Shown piece by piece: positions 16,043 to 24,603 of a stretch of DNA of 34,383 bases (position 1 is the stretch's first letter; every line of letters starts with the position of its first letter). A program made the translations under genes and the position numbers. The notes beneath the pieces were generated by a model. The model searched no databases and was not told where the DNA came from. It saw only the letters and a program-made list of their open reading frames with translations. The DNA comes from Verrucomicrobiota bacterium. GTDB taxonomy: Bacteria > Verrucomicrobiota > Kiritimatiellia > UBA8416 > SLMC01. Location: NCBI GenBank assembly GCA_030018915.1, contig JASEHE010000008.1:1-34383 (forward strand), read 5' to 3'.

Positions 16043-17536
16043 CTATTGCTGGGCCTGTCCTTTCTCGTTGGACCGACGCGTCACCCCGATCCACCACGAG
16101 CCAATCTTGGTCAACGGGGTCAGGAACTGCCGGAGTTCTTCCTCCCCAACGACGTAGTAGACCTCGTCGTCCCAGCGCATTTCGGGGCGGTACTTTATGT
16201 GTTCGCATCGGTAGGATCGCCCCCTGAACGCGTTGTTGTAGCCTGTCGACAGGTTCACCGCGGGCTCCCAGAAGATCTCCCAATCCTTGGTGACACAGAT
16301 TACGCCGGTCACGCCCCTTTCCTGAAAGAAGGCGTCGAACGCCTGCGACACCTTCGCATCCCTGCTATTCCGTTGCGCCTCCGCGACAAGGAAGCGACGC
16401 ATGGGGCGATGCGCAGGAAAGAGCGCCAGTTGAACAACCGCTGCGGCCAGACCAGCGACGAGAAGAGTAGGGCGAATCCATTTCCCATGCCGGTCCCAGG
16501 TCTCCCATAGGTAGTCGAGGATGAGGAGCCCCGATAGTCCCATCGTGCTCACAGGCAGGAAGACATAGCGGGGGAAGAAATAGGGCCAGGCGACAAGCGA
16601 GCCAACGTAGGGGCCCGAGGTCAGGAGCAAGATGAACCCGGCCATCAGCCGCCAGTCCAAGGTCGCACCGTCCTTGAGTCGTCCGCCGATGTGAAAGGCC
16701 AGGATTGCGCTCGCCAGAACGCCCGCCAAGGCCAACGGCCAGCCCAGAGACATATCGGCGAACCGGAGCAGGCCGGACGGACCGAGACTGGGCTTCCCGA
16801 ACATCGCGCCGTAGGTCTCGCCGCTCATCTTCACGGCCATGACCAAGAGCCCCATCACAACGGCATAGACCCCGAGGGCAATCCGCCGGGATCGCCCCTG
16901 ATGGCACAGGACCAGGAACGGCGCGTAGAGAAGACAGTGCTCCTTGGCGCCCAGGAAGAGAATGGACAGGGCAAGAGCGGCCCAGGAACGCCGGTCGAGC
17001 AGCAGGATCCCCAGGCTGATCAGCAGAAAGAAGAAGGAGTATCCTTCCTGAGGGCTTAGGCGGCCAAACACGTCGACCCCCAGACGCCTAGCGCGGATGA
17101 GCATGAATGTGAGGAGAATGCCAAGCAGGATGCCTTCGGATCGCCGCCGAGCCCCGACATACGCCAGAAACAGAAAAGGCACAAGATACAGGGCGATGCG
17201 CTCGGCATGATGCCATGCCGAGCGCCTTGGCAGAAAGACGTTCTCCAGACTCCGGACCAGCCAGAAAGACGGACGTACCCGGCCGCACTCCAGGAAATCC
17301 CTGCCAATGGCGGACACCGGGTTCCGCACTGCCTGAAGATCGTACGGATCGTCAATAATGGAGAAATGGTCGACCCCTGAAGCGGCGGGCAGCGCAGGCA
17401 ACAGATTGCCTCCGAAATAAACAAGTGAGAACGAGAGGAGAAGCCCGACCAGCAATGGCCTTTGTTCGCGGAACCGGCGGGGAGACTGTCGCACTCCCCC
17501 CACCCCGACTTCCTCGGAAACAATCTTTGTAGTCAT
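16043..17536 (-). CDS. Multi-pass integral membrane protein
   Basis: LLVGLLLSFSLVYFGGNLLPALP...ALALSILFLGAKEHCLLYAPFLVL...WPLALAGVLASAILAF. Likely start MTTKIVSEE. Confidence 0.75.
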   Translation of the reverse strand: MTTKIVSEEVGVGGVRQSPRRFREQRPLLVGLLLSFSLVYFGGNLLPALPAASGVDHFSIIDDPYDLQAVRNPVSAIGRDFLECGRVRPSFWLVRSLENVFLPRRSAWHHAERIALYLVPFLFLAYVGARRRSEGILLGILLTFMLIRARRLGVDVFGRLSPQEGYSFFFLLISLGILLLDRRSWAALALSILFLGAKEHCLLYAPFLVLCHQGRSRRIALGVYAVVMGLLVMAVKMSGETYGAMFGKPSLGPSGLLRFADMSLGWPLALAGVLASAILAFHIGGRLKDGATLDWRLMAGFILLLTSGPYVGSLVAWPYFFPRYVFLPVSTMGLSGLLILDYLWETWDRHGKWIRPTLLVAGLAAAVVQLALFPAHRPMRRFLVAEAQRNSRDAKVSQAFDAFFQERGVTGVICVTKDWEIFWEPAVNLSTGYNNAFRGRSYRCEHIKYRPEMRWDDEVYYVVGEEELRQFLTPLTKIGSWWIGVTRRSNEKGQAQQ

Positions 17537-17564
17537 GACGGAAATGCGGGAGGCGCCGGAATCG

Positions 17565-17753
17565 TCAACTGCCCCGCGCGGCGAGTTCGTGGCAGGCACG
17601 CGCGAAACCACTCGCCGCAGCATCCCAAGTGAACCTGCGCGCTTGCGCCTCCCTTTTCGCCACCGCATCCCGACGCCTACCGACCGCGAGCGCTGCCTCC
17701 AATGCAGCGCCAAACTCGGCATGGGAGTCGGGGTCAAAGTAGTGCGTCGCCAT
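17565..17753 (-). pseudogene. C-terminal fragment of a GT4 glycosyltransferase
   Basis: ATHYFDPDSHAEFGAALEAALAVGRRRDAVAKREAQARRFTWDAAASGFARACHELAARGS aligns by eye with YYFDPRSPGEFRLALERAI...FSWDGTAQGFAQACREIGGA of the 19055-20182 GT4. Confidence 0.75.
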
Positions 17754-17913
17754 ACTCTAGATATGAATCTTCGCAAGCCCAAATCGGGCCGGCAATCCAT
17801 GGCGGCGTCATCCGCGATTCCGGCCCATCGGCCGGCAACGGCCGGGCGTTCCGACGGGGCAGGCAGATGAATCGAACAACTACGCCGTCAACTTTGTCGC
17901 GCCTCGCCGTCTC

Positions 17914-18354
17914 TCAATTGCCCAGTTCGGGGGAGAGATAGGCGCCGATCCGCGAAACGTATTTCTCGAAATCGCCGAGCCTGGACTGAAGGATGCCCCA
18001 GATCTCCTTGGCATCGAGGTCCCAATAGCGATGAACCAGACGATTCCGGAAGCGCGCCATCTTGCCGAGTTCCACGGCAAACTCCGGGTCCAGAATTCCG
18101 GATTCCCCCAGCACCTTGAACGTATCGGCATAGTCTTCCGGACACCGAAACCCTTTCCTCGAAATCACGTGGTTTGCTATGTCAATGGAGGCCTCAATGC
18201 CCGCGATGAAACTGTACTTGGCGCTGCCCTGTTTGTGTACATCCCTGATAAACTCCCCCTCCGGCAGTCGCGCCAGTTCACCGAGAATGCTCAGCGACTC
18301 CCGAATCGAGCCGATCAGTTTCTCGATTCGTTCGTTGTCGATCGATTTGCTCAT
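17914..18354 (-). CDS. hepT: HepT-like HEPN RNase (DUF86)
   Basis: KMARFRNRLVHRYWDLD contains the R-X4-H-X-Y motif; adjacent to a nucleotidyltransferase. Confidence 0.85.
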   Translation of the reverse strand: MSKSIDNERIEKLIGSIRESLSILGELARLPEGEFIRDVHKQGSAKYSFIAGIEASIDIANHVISRKGFRCPEDYADTFKVLGESGILDPEFAVELGKMARFRNRLVHRYWDLDAKEIWGILQSRLGDFEKYVSRIGAYLSPELGN

Positions 18355-18761
18355 GCCACGACCTCTCGGAGATACTCCTGCCGTCTCGGACGGAAATCGA
18401 AGTACTCGACCCGCGTCAACGATTCGAACTCGGCCCGGGCGTCGGGATCGCCGTCCAGAACAAGCACGCCGGAAGAAACGACCCGATATCGAAAACTCAA
18501 CGGCGCGTCGTTCAGCACATGGACATCCACTTTGTGCCCGATCAATGCCTCCAGATCCATCTCCAGAGGGATCGCAAAGCCCAGGAGCAATCTTCCCTGG
18601 CCGGCAAGCCGGTCATAGACCGCCGGCTCGATGAACAACGCGATGTCAATATCCCGAAAGATTCCCGGCCTCAGAGCGGATCCGTGGAGATAGGCAAAAA
18701 GTATCTCGCGACACCGGGACAGTCCGGGTTGAATACCACGAACAAGTTCTTCCCGAATCAT
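18351..18761 (-). CDS. mntA: MntA-like nucleotidyltransferase antitoxin
   Basis: YLHGSALRPGIFRDIDIALFIE nucleotidyltransferase motif; 4-bp overlap with hepT. Confidence 0.8.
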   Translation of the reverse strand: MIREELVRGIQPGLSRCREILFAYLHGSALRPGIFRDIDIALFIEPAVYDRLAGQGRLLLGFAIPLEMDLEALIGHKVDVHVLNDAPLSFRYRVVSSGVLVLDGDPDARAEFESLTRVEYFDFRPRRQEYLREVVA

Positions 18762-19054
18762 GGGGTGACCTCGATCCTCAGTATTTGACCGGAAGATAGC
18801 GAAGGGAACAAGAAAAGAATCGTCGCCAGACTGCCGGGCACTTCGCTCGCGGGGCGGAAGAGCGGAACGGAGGCGGAAAGAACTACCACGCTTGCCGTGA
18901 ACTGCCACGCGCGACAAGTTCGTGGCAGCCACGCGCGAAATGCCAGCAACAGCCGGGCGTTCAGACGGGAATCCAACGCCCGCTTGCTGCCGGGGCGTTC
19001 TCCGCCCGAAGAAGCCCTCTTCGTCCAGCGTCGGCGCGCAGAACGCCGAGCGAG

Positions 19055-20182
19055 TCATGCGCCACCGATTTCCCGGCAGGCTTGAGCGAACCCTTGCGCA
19101 GTCCCGTCCCAAGAGAATAGCGCCGCTTGATTCCTTCGCCGCTCCACCAGGTCTTGGCGCCGACCATCGGATATAGCCCTTTCGAGGGCGAGCCGAAATT
19201 CCCCGGGCGATCGAGGATCGAAATAGTACGCGGCATCCCCAGCAACCTCGGGCAGTGACGCAGCCATGGAACAAACCACGGGACTCCCCATGCTCAACGC
19301 TTCTGCCACAGGTATGCCGAACCCCTCATAAAGAGAAGGATGGACCAGGGCCGAACACGTAGCATACAGGTTCGCCAGTTCCGTATCCGTCGGACTTGTG
19401 AGGAATCTCACCCGTCGAGGGATAAGCTGGTCCCAGAGCCTGATGTCACACTGCTCCAGCCGTCTTGCCCCGGCAACAACGAGATCATACTCCGAGAACT
19501 GGCTGAACCCACGGCTCCCCAGACATCTTGCGACAAACGAAAAGTTCTTGTACGCAGTCCGCCAGTCCCCCACATACAGCAAAAACGGCTTGGTTGGAGC
19601 ACCGTGCCCGGCGCCGTTCCTGACCGCGCCGCGCAACCGCTCTGAAAATCCGGCGGGATAGACTACACGGCATTTCCCTTCGGGAACCTTGAGTAGGCGG
19701 ATCACGTCGCGCCGGGTATTCTCTGAGATGCAGAGGATCACGCTCGCACGCCCAAGGGCAATCGCCTTTTTCCGGGTGATCTCCTTGCGTTCAGACACGG
19801 CAAAATCGGCCGGAAACAGTTCATGAATCATGTCATGGGCGACACAGAAACTGGGGCATCGCACCGGCGGGTGACTGTAGTATGTGGGGTGGAACACGTC
19901 CGCTGAACGGGTCCGCCAGTAAGCACTCGCGATCCAGCCATCGCATATCCCCGAGACCGCGCGCCAAAGCCGCCAGGGCCGAAAGCGAGGGACGGCAGGC
20001 ACTCTCTTGACCCCGGGAATCCAGGCATGCAGTTGGTTTAATGGGCCTGACGACCGCATCAGGACCTGCACAGAGATGCCGTCTCCCAGGACTGCAAGCC
20101 TCGGAAGGATCTCGGAGTAGATTCGGGAAATCCCCCCTTGTCTTTGAAGGACGAAGACCTCGCCATCGATAAGAAGCCGCAT
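19055..20182 (-). CDS. Glycosyltransferase family 4
   Basis: FLLYVGDWRTAYKNFSFVARCLG...VRFLTSPTDTELANLYATCSALVHPSLYEGFGIPVAEALSMGSPVVCSMAASLPEVAGDAAYYFDP. Confidence 0.92.
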   Translation of the reverse strand: MRLLIDGEVFVLQRQGGISRIYSEILPRLAVLGDGISVQVLMRSSGPLNQLHAWIPGVKRVPAVPRFRPWRLWRAVSGICDGWIASAYWRTRSADVFHPTYYSHPPVRCPSFCVAHDMIHELFPADFAVSERKEITRKKAIALGRASVILCISENTRRDVIRLLKVPEGKCRVVYPAGFSERLRGAVRNGAGHGAPTKPFLLYVGDWRTAYKNFSFVARCLGSRGFSQFSEYDLVVAGARRLEQCDIRLWDQLIPRRVRFLTSPTDTELANLYATCSALVHPSLYEGFGIPVAEALSMGSPVVCSMAASLPEVAGDAAYYFDPRSPGEFRLALERAISDGRRQDLVERRRNQAALFSWDGTAQGFAQACREIGGA

Positions 20183-20228
20183 GCGACACCGCGACGACGA
20201 AACCGTGGGCAGAAACCGTATCTTCCTG

Positions 20229-21017
20229 TCAGATCAGTGGTTTCCCCGTGATTCGCTCGTAGTCCAAGGTGACCAGAGATGGCCGACGCACGAATCGATT
20301 CACAACGAGATCAAACAAAACCGGGTGTCTCAAGATCAGCCTGAACCGACTTGCGGATACAGGCCGTTCCGTCAGCAGATGCACGCAAACGCCATCGCTG
20401 CAGAGATGCAGGCCGTAGCCGGCGGCGAGAACGGCGAGCGAACGCATGGTGAACAACGAGACGTGTCGGCCATGCTCCAAATCGTAGTACCACCACTCAC
20501 CGGGACCAGGGTTGTGCCGGGGAACAAGGGCGGTGGTGAGGAACACATTCCGGGTTAGACGCAAGATGCGGTCCAGTTCCTCCCGAGGGCTGCTGAGATG
20601 CTCGACCACTTCGATCGCCGTCACGCCGTCGTAGCGCGTCCCCCCGGACACATCCCCATCAAAACCCCGCGCAAAGATGTTCCTGCAGTACTTGTCGTAC
20701 CACCAGAAACCCAGGCCGTAGTCTCTCATCATACGAACCAGAAGCCCGTTTCCTCCTCCGAAATCCAGGAAATGCCCGTCCGGCTGCAGCAGCAGCGAGA
20801 AGACAAGTCTGCACGCCCTCGACACCTCGCGGTTTCGCTCGACACATCCCGTGTCGCTGGGGTCTGGGCCGTCTGGGTGGGCATTATCCAGCCAGAACGG
20901 CTCATCAACCTGTATGAACCCGCAGTGTGTACACCTGAAGTAATGGGCCTCGTGGGTTCCGAGTACTTTAGCGCAGCCAAAGGGGGCGCTTGTCTGTGCG
21001 CAAATCCGACAAATCAT
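20229..21017 (-). CDS. Class I SAM methyltransferase with N-terminal Cys pairs (zinc-ribbon-like)
   Basis: MICRICAQ...FRCTHCGFIQVDEP...FLDFGGGNGLLVRMM...YDGVTAIEVVEHL. ATGA overlap with the upstream gene. Confidence 0.85.
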   Translation of the reverse strand: MICRICAQTSAPFGCAKVLGTHEAHYFRCTHCGFIQVDEPFWLDNAHPDGPDPSDTGCVERNREVSRACRLVFSLLLQPDGHFLDFGGGNGLLVRMMRDYGLGFWWYDKYCRNIFARGFDGDVSGGTRYDGVTAIEVVEHLSSPREELDRILRLTRNVFLTTALVPRHNPGPGEWWYYDLEHGRHVSLFTMRSLAVLAAGYGLHLCSDGVCVHLLTERPVSASRFRLILRHPVLFDLVVNRFVRRPSLVTLDYERITGKPLI

Positions 21018-21949
21018 TCCAAGAGCCTCCCGATCGCGCGGCTCACGAGCCTCATCATGCTTGCCTTGTATCCCTTGCTGAAGCGTATGCCGTAGTGAAA
21101 GGCTTCGGTGTGGCGGTCGGCTCGGTTGTCCCGCAGAACCGCAGGCGGATGACGGAGGGGAAAACTCAGGGAGTCCAACCGCATGGCCGGACGCGCTCCA
21201 GCCGCTGGGTCGAAATGTGTGCCGCCCTCGTTGAGCCCCAGATTTGCCACCAAGTTCGCGTTTGGCGTTGCGGCAACACCCCCATTCTGCCAACACGCAA
21301 AGACCCATTGGTAGTCCCATGTGTCCACCGCGCCTTGAACGGTGCAGTCAAACACTTTGCGCCAGTAGTCCACCACGCCGGGGTCGCCCAGCCTAGCGCT
21401 GAGCCAGTCCGTTGACCGCAGGCCATGCCACTTGGACATCGCGACATCGTAGGCTCTCCAAGCCCTTCGCCAAGTTGCCCATCCCCAAACGTGGCAATAC
21501 CGCGAAAAGTAGTAACTGTGCTTCCCCAGCAGTTTCCCGTCCTGGAAATTGCAGCCTCCAATATGCATGACCCGGTTGTCATCGCCATACCGATCGAGCA
21601 ACTCTTCACAGAAACGGAAGAAACTCGGGTCAGGCAGGCAGTCATCCTCCAGAATGATGGCCCGTTCCACGCGTTCGAATACCCAATCCAGTCCACTGGA
21701 GACACGCAATCGGCAACCAAGGTTCTTGTCCGCAAAGTTGACGAGCAACTGACAAGGCCAGCTTGCCCGGCTGACCAGGCTTCGAACCTGCCTGCAAGCG
21801 GCCTCATCCTCCGGACAGCTCGGGCCGTCGGCGACCACAAAGAGTTGGGGCGGTTGCGCCTTAGTGATTTCCTCAAATACACGTTCCGTGAGATCCGGAC
21901 GCCGGTAGACGAAGAATGCTACGGGGGTTCTCAATGTCGCCGTACTCAA
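21014..21949 (-). CDS. GT2-like nucleotide-sugar transferase (HlpA-like)
   Basis: TPVAFFVYRRPDLTERVFEEI...LFVVADGP...RAIILEDDCLPDPSFFRFCEELL...YCHVWGWATWRRAW. Confidence 0.85.
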   Translation of the reverse strand: MSTATLRTPVAFFVYRRPDLTERVFEEITKAQPPQLFVVADGPSCPEDEAACRQVRSLVSRASWPCQLLVNFADKNLGCRLRVSSGLDWVFERVERAIILEDDCLPDPSFFRFCEELLDRYGDDNRVMHIGGCNFQDGKLLGKHSYYFSRYCHVWGWATWRRAWRAYDVAMSKWHGLRSTDWLSARLGDPGVVDYWRKVFDCTVQGAVDTWDYQWVFACWQNGGVAATPNANLVANLGLNEGGTHFDPAAGARPAMRLDSLSFPLRHPPAVLRDNRADRHTEAFHYGIRFSKGYKASMMRLVSRAIGRLLE

Positions 21950-21956
21950 CTATGTT

Positions 21957-23003
21957 CTATTTGGAGTCACTGCCCGGCGGCCGTCGCCTATTGAGCCACG
22001 CCCCGCAGACAATCCATTCCGCCGCTATCCTCAGGATTTCCCACCAACGCCTGCCCATCTCCTCGGCCAACCCCCCTAAGTATGCCCGCCTTCCTTCATC
22101 GTAGATCGTGTGAACCGACGGCGCCTCCGGATCCCCATACATCCGCGCGAGTTCTTGGGCCCGGGCGTAGTGCGCGCGCGCGGATTGCAGACTCCTCCTC
22201 GCTTCCCCCAGCAGATGAGTCACATATGTATTCAACGCCCCTTCATGATATTGGAGCAGCGAGGGGATGGTTCTGTCGTGGTTTTCCAGGAGCGCCCGGC
22301 TCTGCTTGAAATTCCAGGCTGCTCTTTCCAGAGGAGAACGCATCCCGTAGAAGGAATTCGGATGGAGTCGGTAGACTCCCATAAATCGATTGAGTACCGC
22401 ACCCTTCCCGCGCTCCAGCATCCAAGCCCACATCCCGAGATCTCCGGCACTAGTATTGGCCGAGAACCAACTCGCCAGGGCTCGCCGTCGCCAGACTACG
22501 GCCAACGTGACTAGCAGATACGGGTCCAGGAAGTTGCGGAAGTCCACCTCGATCCATTCTCGATCCCCAAAGACTCGATCCCATTGATCCCCGGCCTCGA
22601 CCAGTCCAGACTTCTCGGTGTGACAACGATGGGCACAGAGCGCGTATTCGGGGCGACTGTCGAGGAAATCAACTTGAGTCTGAAGCTTTTCAGGATCCGT
22701 CCAGTAGTCATCGCCCTCGATCGCGGCTATGTAGTCCCCGCGGCAGGACTGCAGAGTGCGTCTCGCGTTCTCTTGGGCCCCCAGATTCCGCGCCTGCAGC
22801 AACAGACGGATTCTCCCCGGATAGCGCTGCTCCAGATCCAAAACAATCTTGCGTGTCGCATCCGCACTGCAGTCCTCGCCTATGACCAGTTCATAGTCAA
22901 AGCCAGTTCTCTGCATCATCACGCTCTCCACAGCCTTTCGGATGAAAGACTCGTGGTTGCAGGTGATCATGTAGACACTAATTTTGGGCGCCGGAGTCGG
23001 CAT
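21957..23003 (-). CDS. Glycosyltransferase family 2
   Basis: ISVYMITCNHESFIRKAVESVMMQRTGFDYELVIGEDCSADATRKI...GDYIAAIEGDDYWTDPEKLQTQVDFLD. Confidence 0.92.
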   Translation of the reverse strand: MPTPAPKISVYMITCNHESFIRKAVESVMMQRTGFDYELVIGEDCSADATRKIVLDLEQRYPGRIRLLLQARNLGAQENARRTLQSCRGDYIAAIEGDDYWTDPEKLQTQVDFLDSRPEYALCAHRCHTEKSGLVEAGDQWDRVFGDREWIEVDFRNFLDPYLLVTLAVVWRRRALASWFSANTSAGDLGMWAWMLERGKGAVLNRFMGVYRLHPNSFYGMRSPLERAAWNFKQSRALLENHDRTIPSLLQYHEGALNTYVTHLLGEARRSLQSARAHYARAQELARMYGDPEAPSVHTIYDEGRRAYLGGLAEEMGRRWWEILRIAAEWIVCGAWLNRRRPPGSDSK

Positions 23004-23031
23004 GCGATTCTGGCTGATATGGGATCCCCGA

Positions 23032-24252
23032 TTACTCTGTCGCCCCGGCCACATCCCTCCGAGCAATACAACGCCTGACTTCGTCGCCATGCTCGACTGC
23101 GGTCTGCAATATTCCGCAGATTCTCTCGATGTCGGTCCCTTGAATACTAGTCCCGGTCGGGAGGGTCAGGACCCGCTCGCAGAGACGCTCCGTGTGCGGC
23201 AATTGTCTGCCGACACCAGGGAGGATGGAGCGATACGGCTTCGTCCGGTGGCAACCGGGGTAGAAGTAGCGGCGGGCAAACACATTCTCGGCGTGCAACA
23301 CCTGCAGGAGATCATCCCGCGCCAGACGAGTCTGGTCATCATCCACTTCTATGACCACATACTGATAGTTGCAGCGTTCCTGCTCATTGTAAGCGATGCA
23401 CCGCAGGCCCGGTATATGGCCCAAGCATTGCTGATACGCGCGGTAATTGAGACGGTTTGCGTCAACAAACTCATCCATCTGCTCCAGTTCGGTCAATCCC
23501 ATGGCCGCTGAAACCTCCGACATCTTGCCGTTGGTGCCGATGTCGATCACGGTATCGTAGCCAGCGAACCCGAAATTCTTCATCAAGCGAACCCTGGCAG
23601 CCAAATCGTCGTCATTGGTTGTAACGGCGCCGCCCTCGAACGCATTGAGGAACTTGGTGGCGTGAAAACTGAAGACTTCTGCTGCGCCGAAGTTGCCAAT
23701 CATCCGACCATTGCGCGAACAGGCAAAACCGTGAGCAGCATCGAAAAGGAGCTTCAGGCCGCGACGTTGGGCAATCTCGCTCAATTCCTCGATTGCGCAG
23801 GGGCGTCCCCAGACATGGACGCCGACGATGGCCGTGGTGCGAGGCGTGATCAGCGCTTCCACCTTGGCCGGATCGAGGTTGTGAGTGGCGGGATCCACAT
23901 CGCAGAATACCGGCGCGATGCCCTGCCAAAGCAACGCATGGGCTGTGGCAATAAAGGTAAAGGAGGGGACTATCACCTCCTCCCGCAAACCCAAGGCGCG
24001 CGCGGTGATTTCCATCGCCACGGTGGCATTGCACATGGCGATGCAGTGCTTGACGCCAAGGAAGGCGCCAATGCGTCGTTCGAATTCTTGAACATACTGG
24101 CCGTTGTTCGTCAACCAGCGACGGTCCAACATGTCGTTGAGCCGTCGGAGCAGAGCGTCACGATTCCCAACATTGGGACAGCCCACGTGGCGGGGTTCGC
24201 GGAACGCCGGTTGTCCCCCGGCAATAGCAAGGTCGTCAACCGCTCCAGACAC
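23032..24252 (-). CDS. DegT/DnrJ/EryC1/StrS-family sugar aminotransferase
   Basis: EVIVPSFTFIATAHALLWQGIAPVFCDVDP...LLFDAAHGFACSRNG...FSFHATKFLNAFEGGAVTTND (PLP lysine region). Confidence 0.92.
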   Translation of the reverse strand: MSGAVDDLAIAGGQPAFREPRHVGCPNVGNRDALLRRLNDMLDRRWLTNNGQYVQEFERRIGAFLGVKHCIAMCNATVAMEITARALGLREEVIVPSFTFIATAHALLWQGIAPVFCDVDPATHNLDPAKVEALITPRTTAIVGVHVWGRPCAIEELSEIAQRRGLKLLFDAAHGFACSRNGRMIGNFGAAEVFSFHATKFLNAFEGGAVTTNDDDLAARVRLMKNFGFAGYDTVIDIGTNGKMSEVSAAMGLTELEQMDEFVDANRLNYRAYQQCLGHIPGLRCIAYNEQERCNYQYVVIEVDDDQTRLARDDLLQVLHAENVFARRYFYPGCHRTKPYRSILPGVGRQLPHTERLCERVLTLPTGTSIQGTDIERICGILQTAVEHGDEVRRCIARRDVAGATE

Positions 24253-24509
24253 AAACCCTTCCCTGTCCCGCCAAGTGCCAGCCTGGTTTCCGTCTCTTGA
24301 ACGCTTGCCCTGGCACGCCTACCACGGTGCTGTTGGGCGGCACGTGCTCGACAATCATGCTCCCCGCCCCGACTATGGACCACTCACACCACTTCAATCG
24401 TTCGCTCATGTTAGGGCCAGTCCCGACAAACCTGGTTGCAGACATCACAGACGTCCTGCACCTCTCTGGCGAATCCCCCGGCCCAAATGATGACTATCTT
24501 CTTTGTCAT
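24236..24509 (-). pseudogene. Internally deleted NeuD/PglD-like acyltransferase remnant
   Basis: From the ATG at 24509: MTKKIVIIWAGGFAREVQDVCDVCNQ (PglD-N-like); in another frame downstream ...WSIVGAGSMIVEHVPPNSTVVGVPGQAFKRR (left-handed beta-helix C-terminal end). Confidence 0.8.
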
Positions 24510-24603
24510 TTGAGAGTGATAGCCAGCCACGCCGCAGCCCACCGGTCGCAGTGACTATTGGCCGCTACCCTCTCGATAGCCGAAGCTATCGCCGTCACGC
24601 CAG

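Noticed and set aside
18351-19274. 307-aa extended nucleotidyltransferase
   Set aside because: The upstream part is an out-of-frame reading of the GT4 3' end and a relic region. The MntA-like domain starts at the ATG near 18761.
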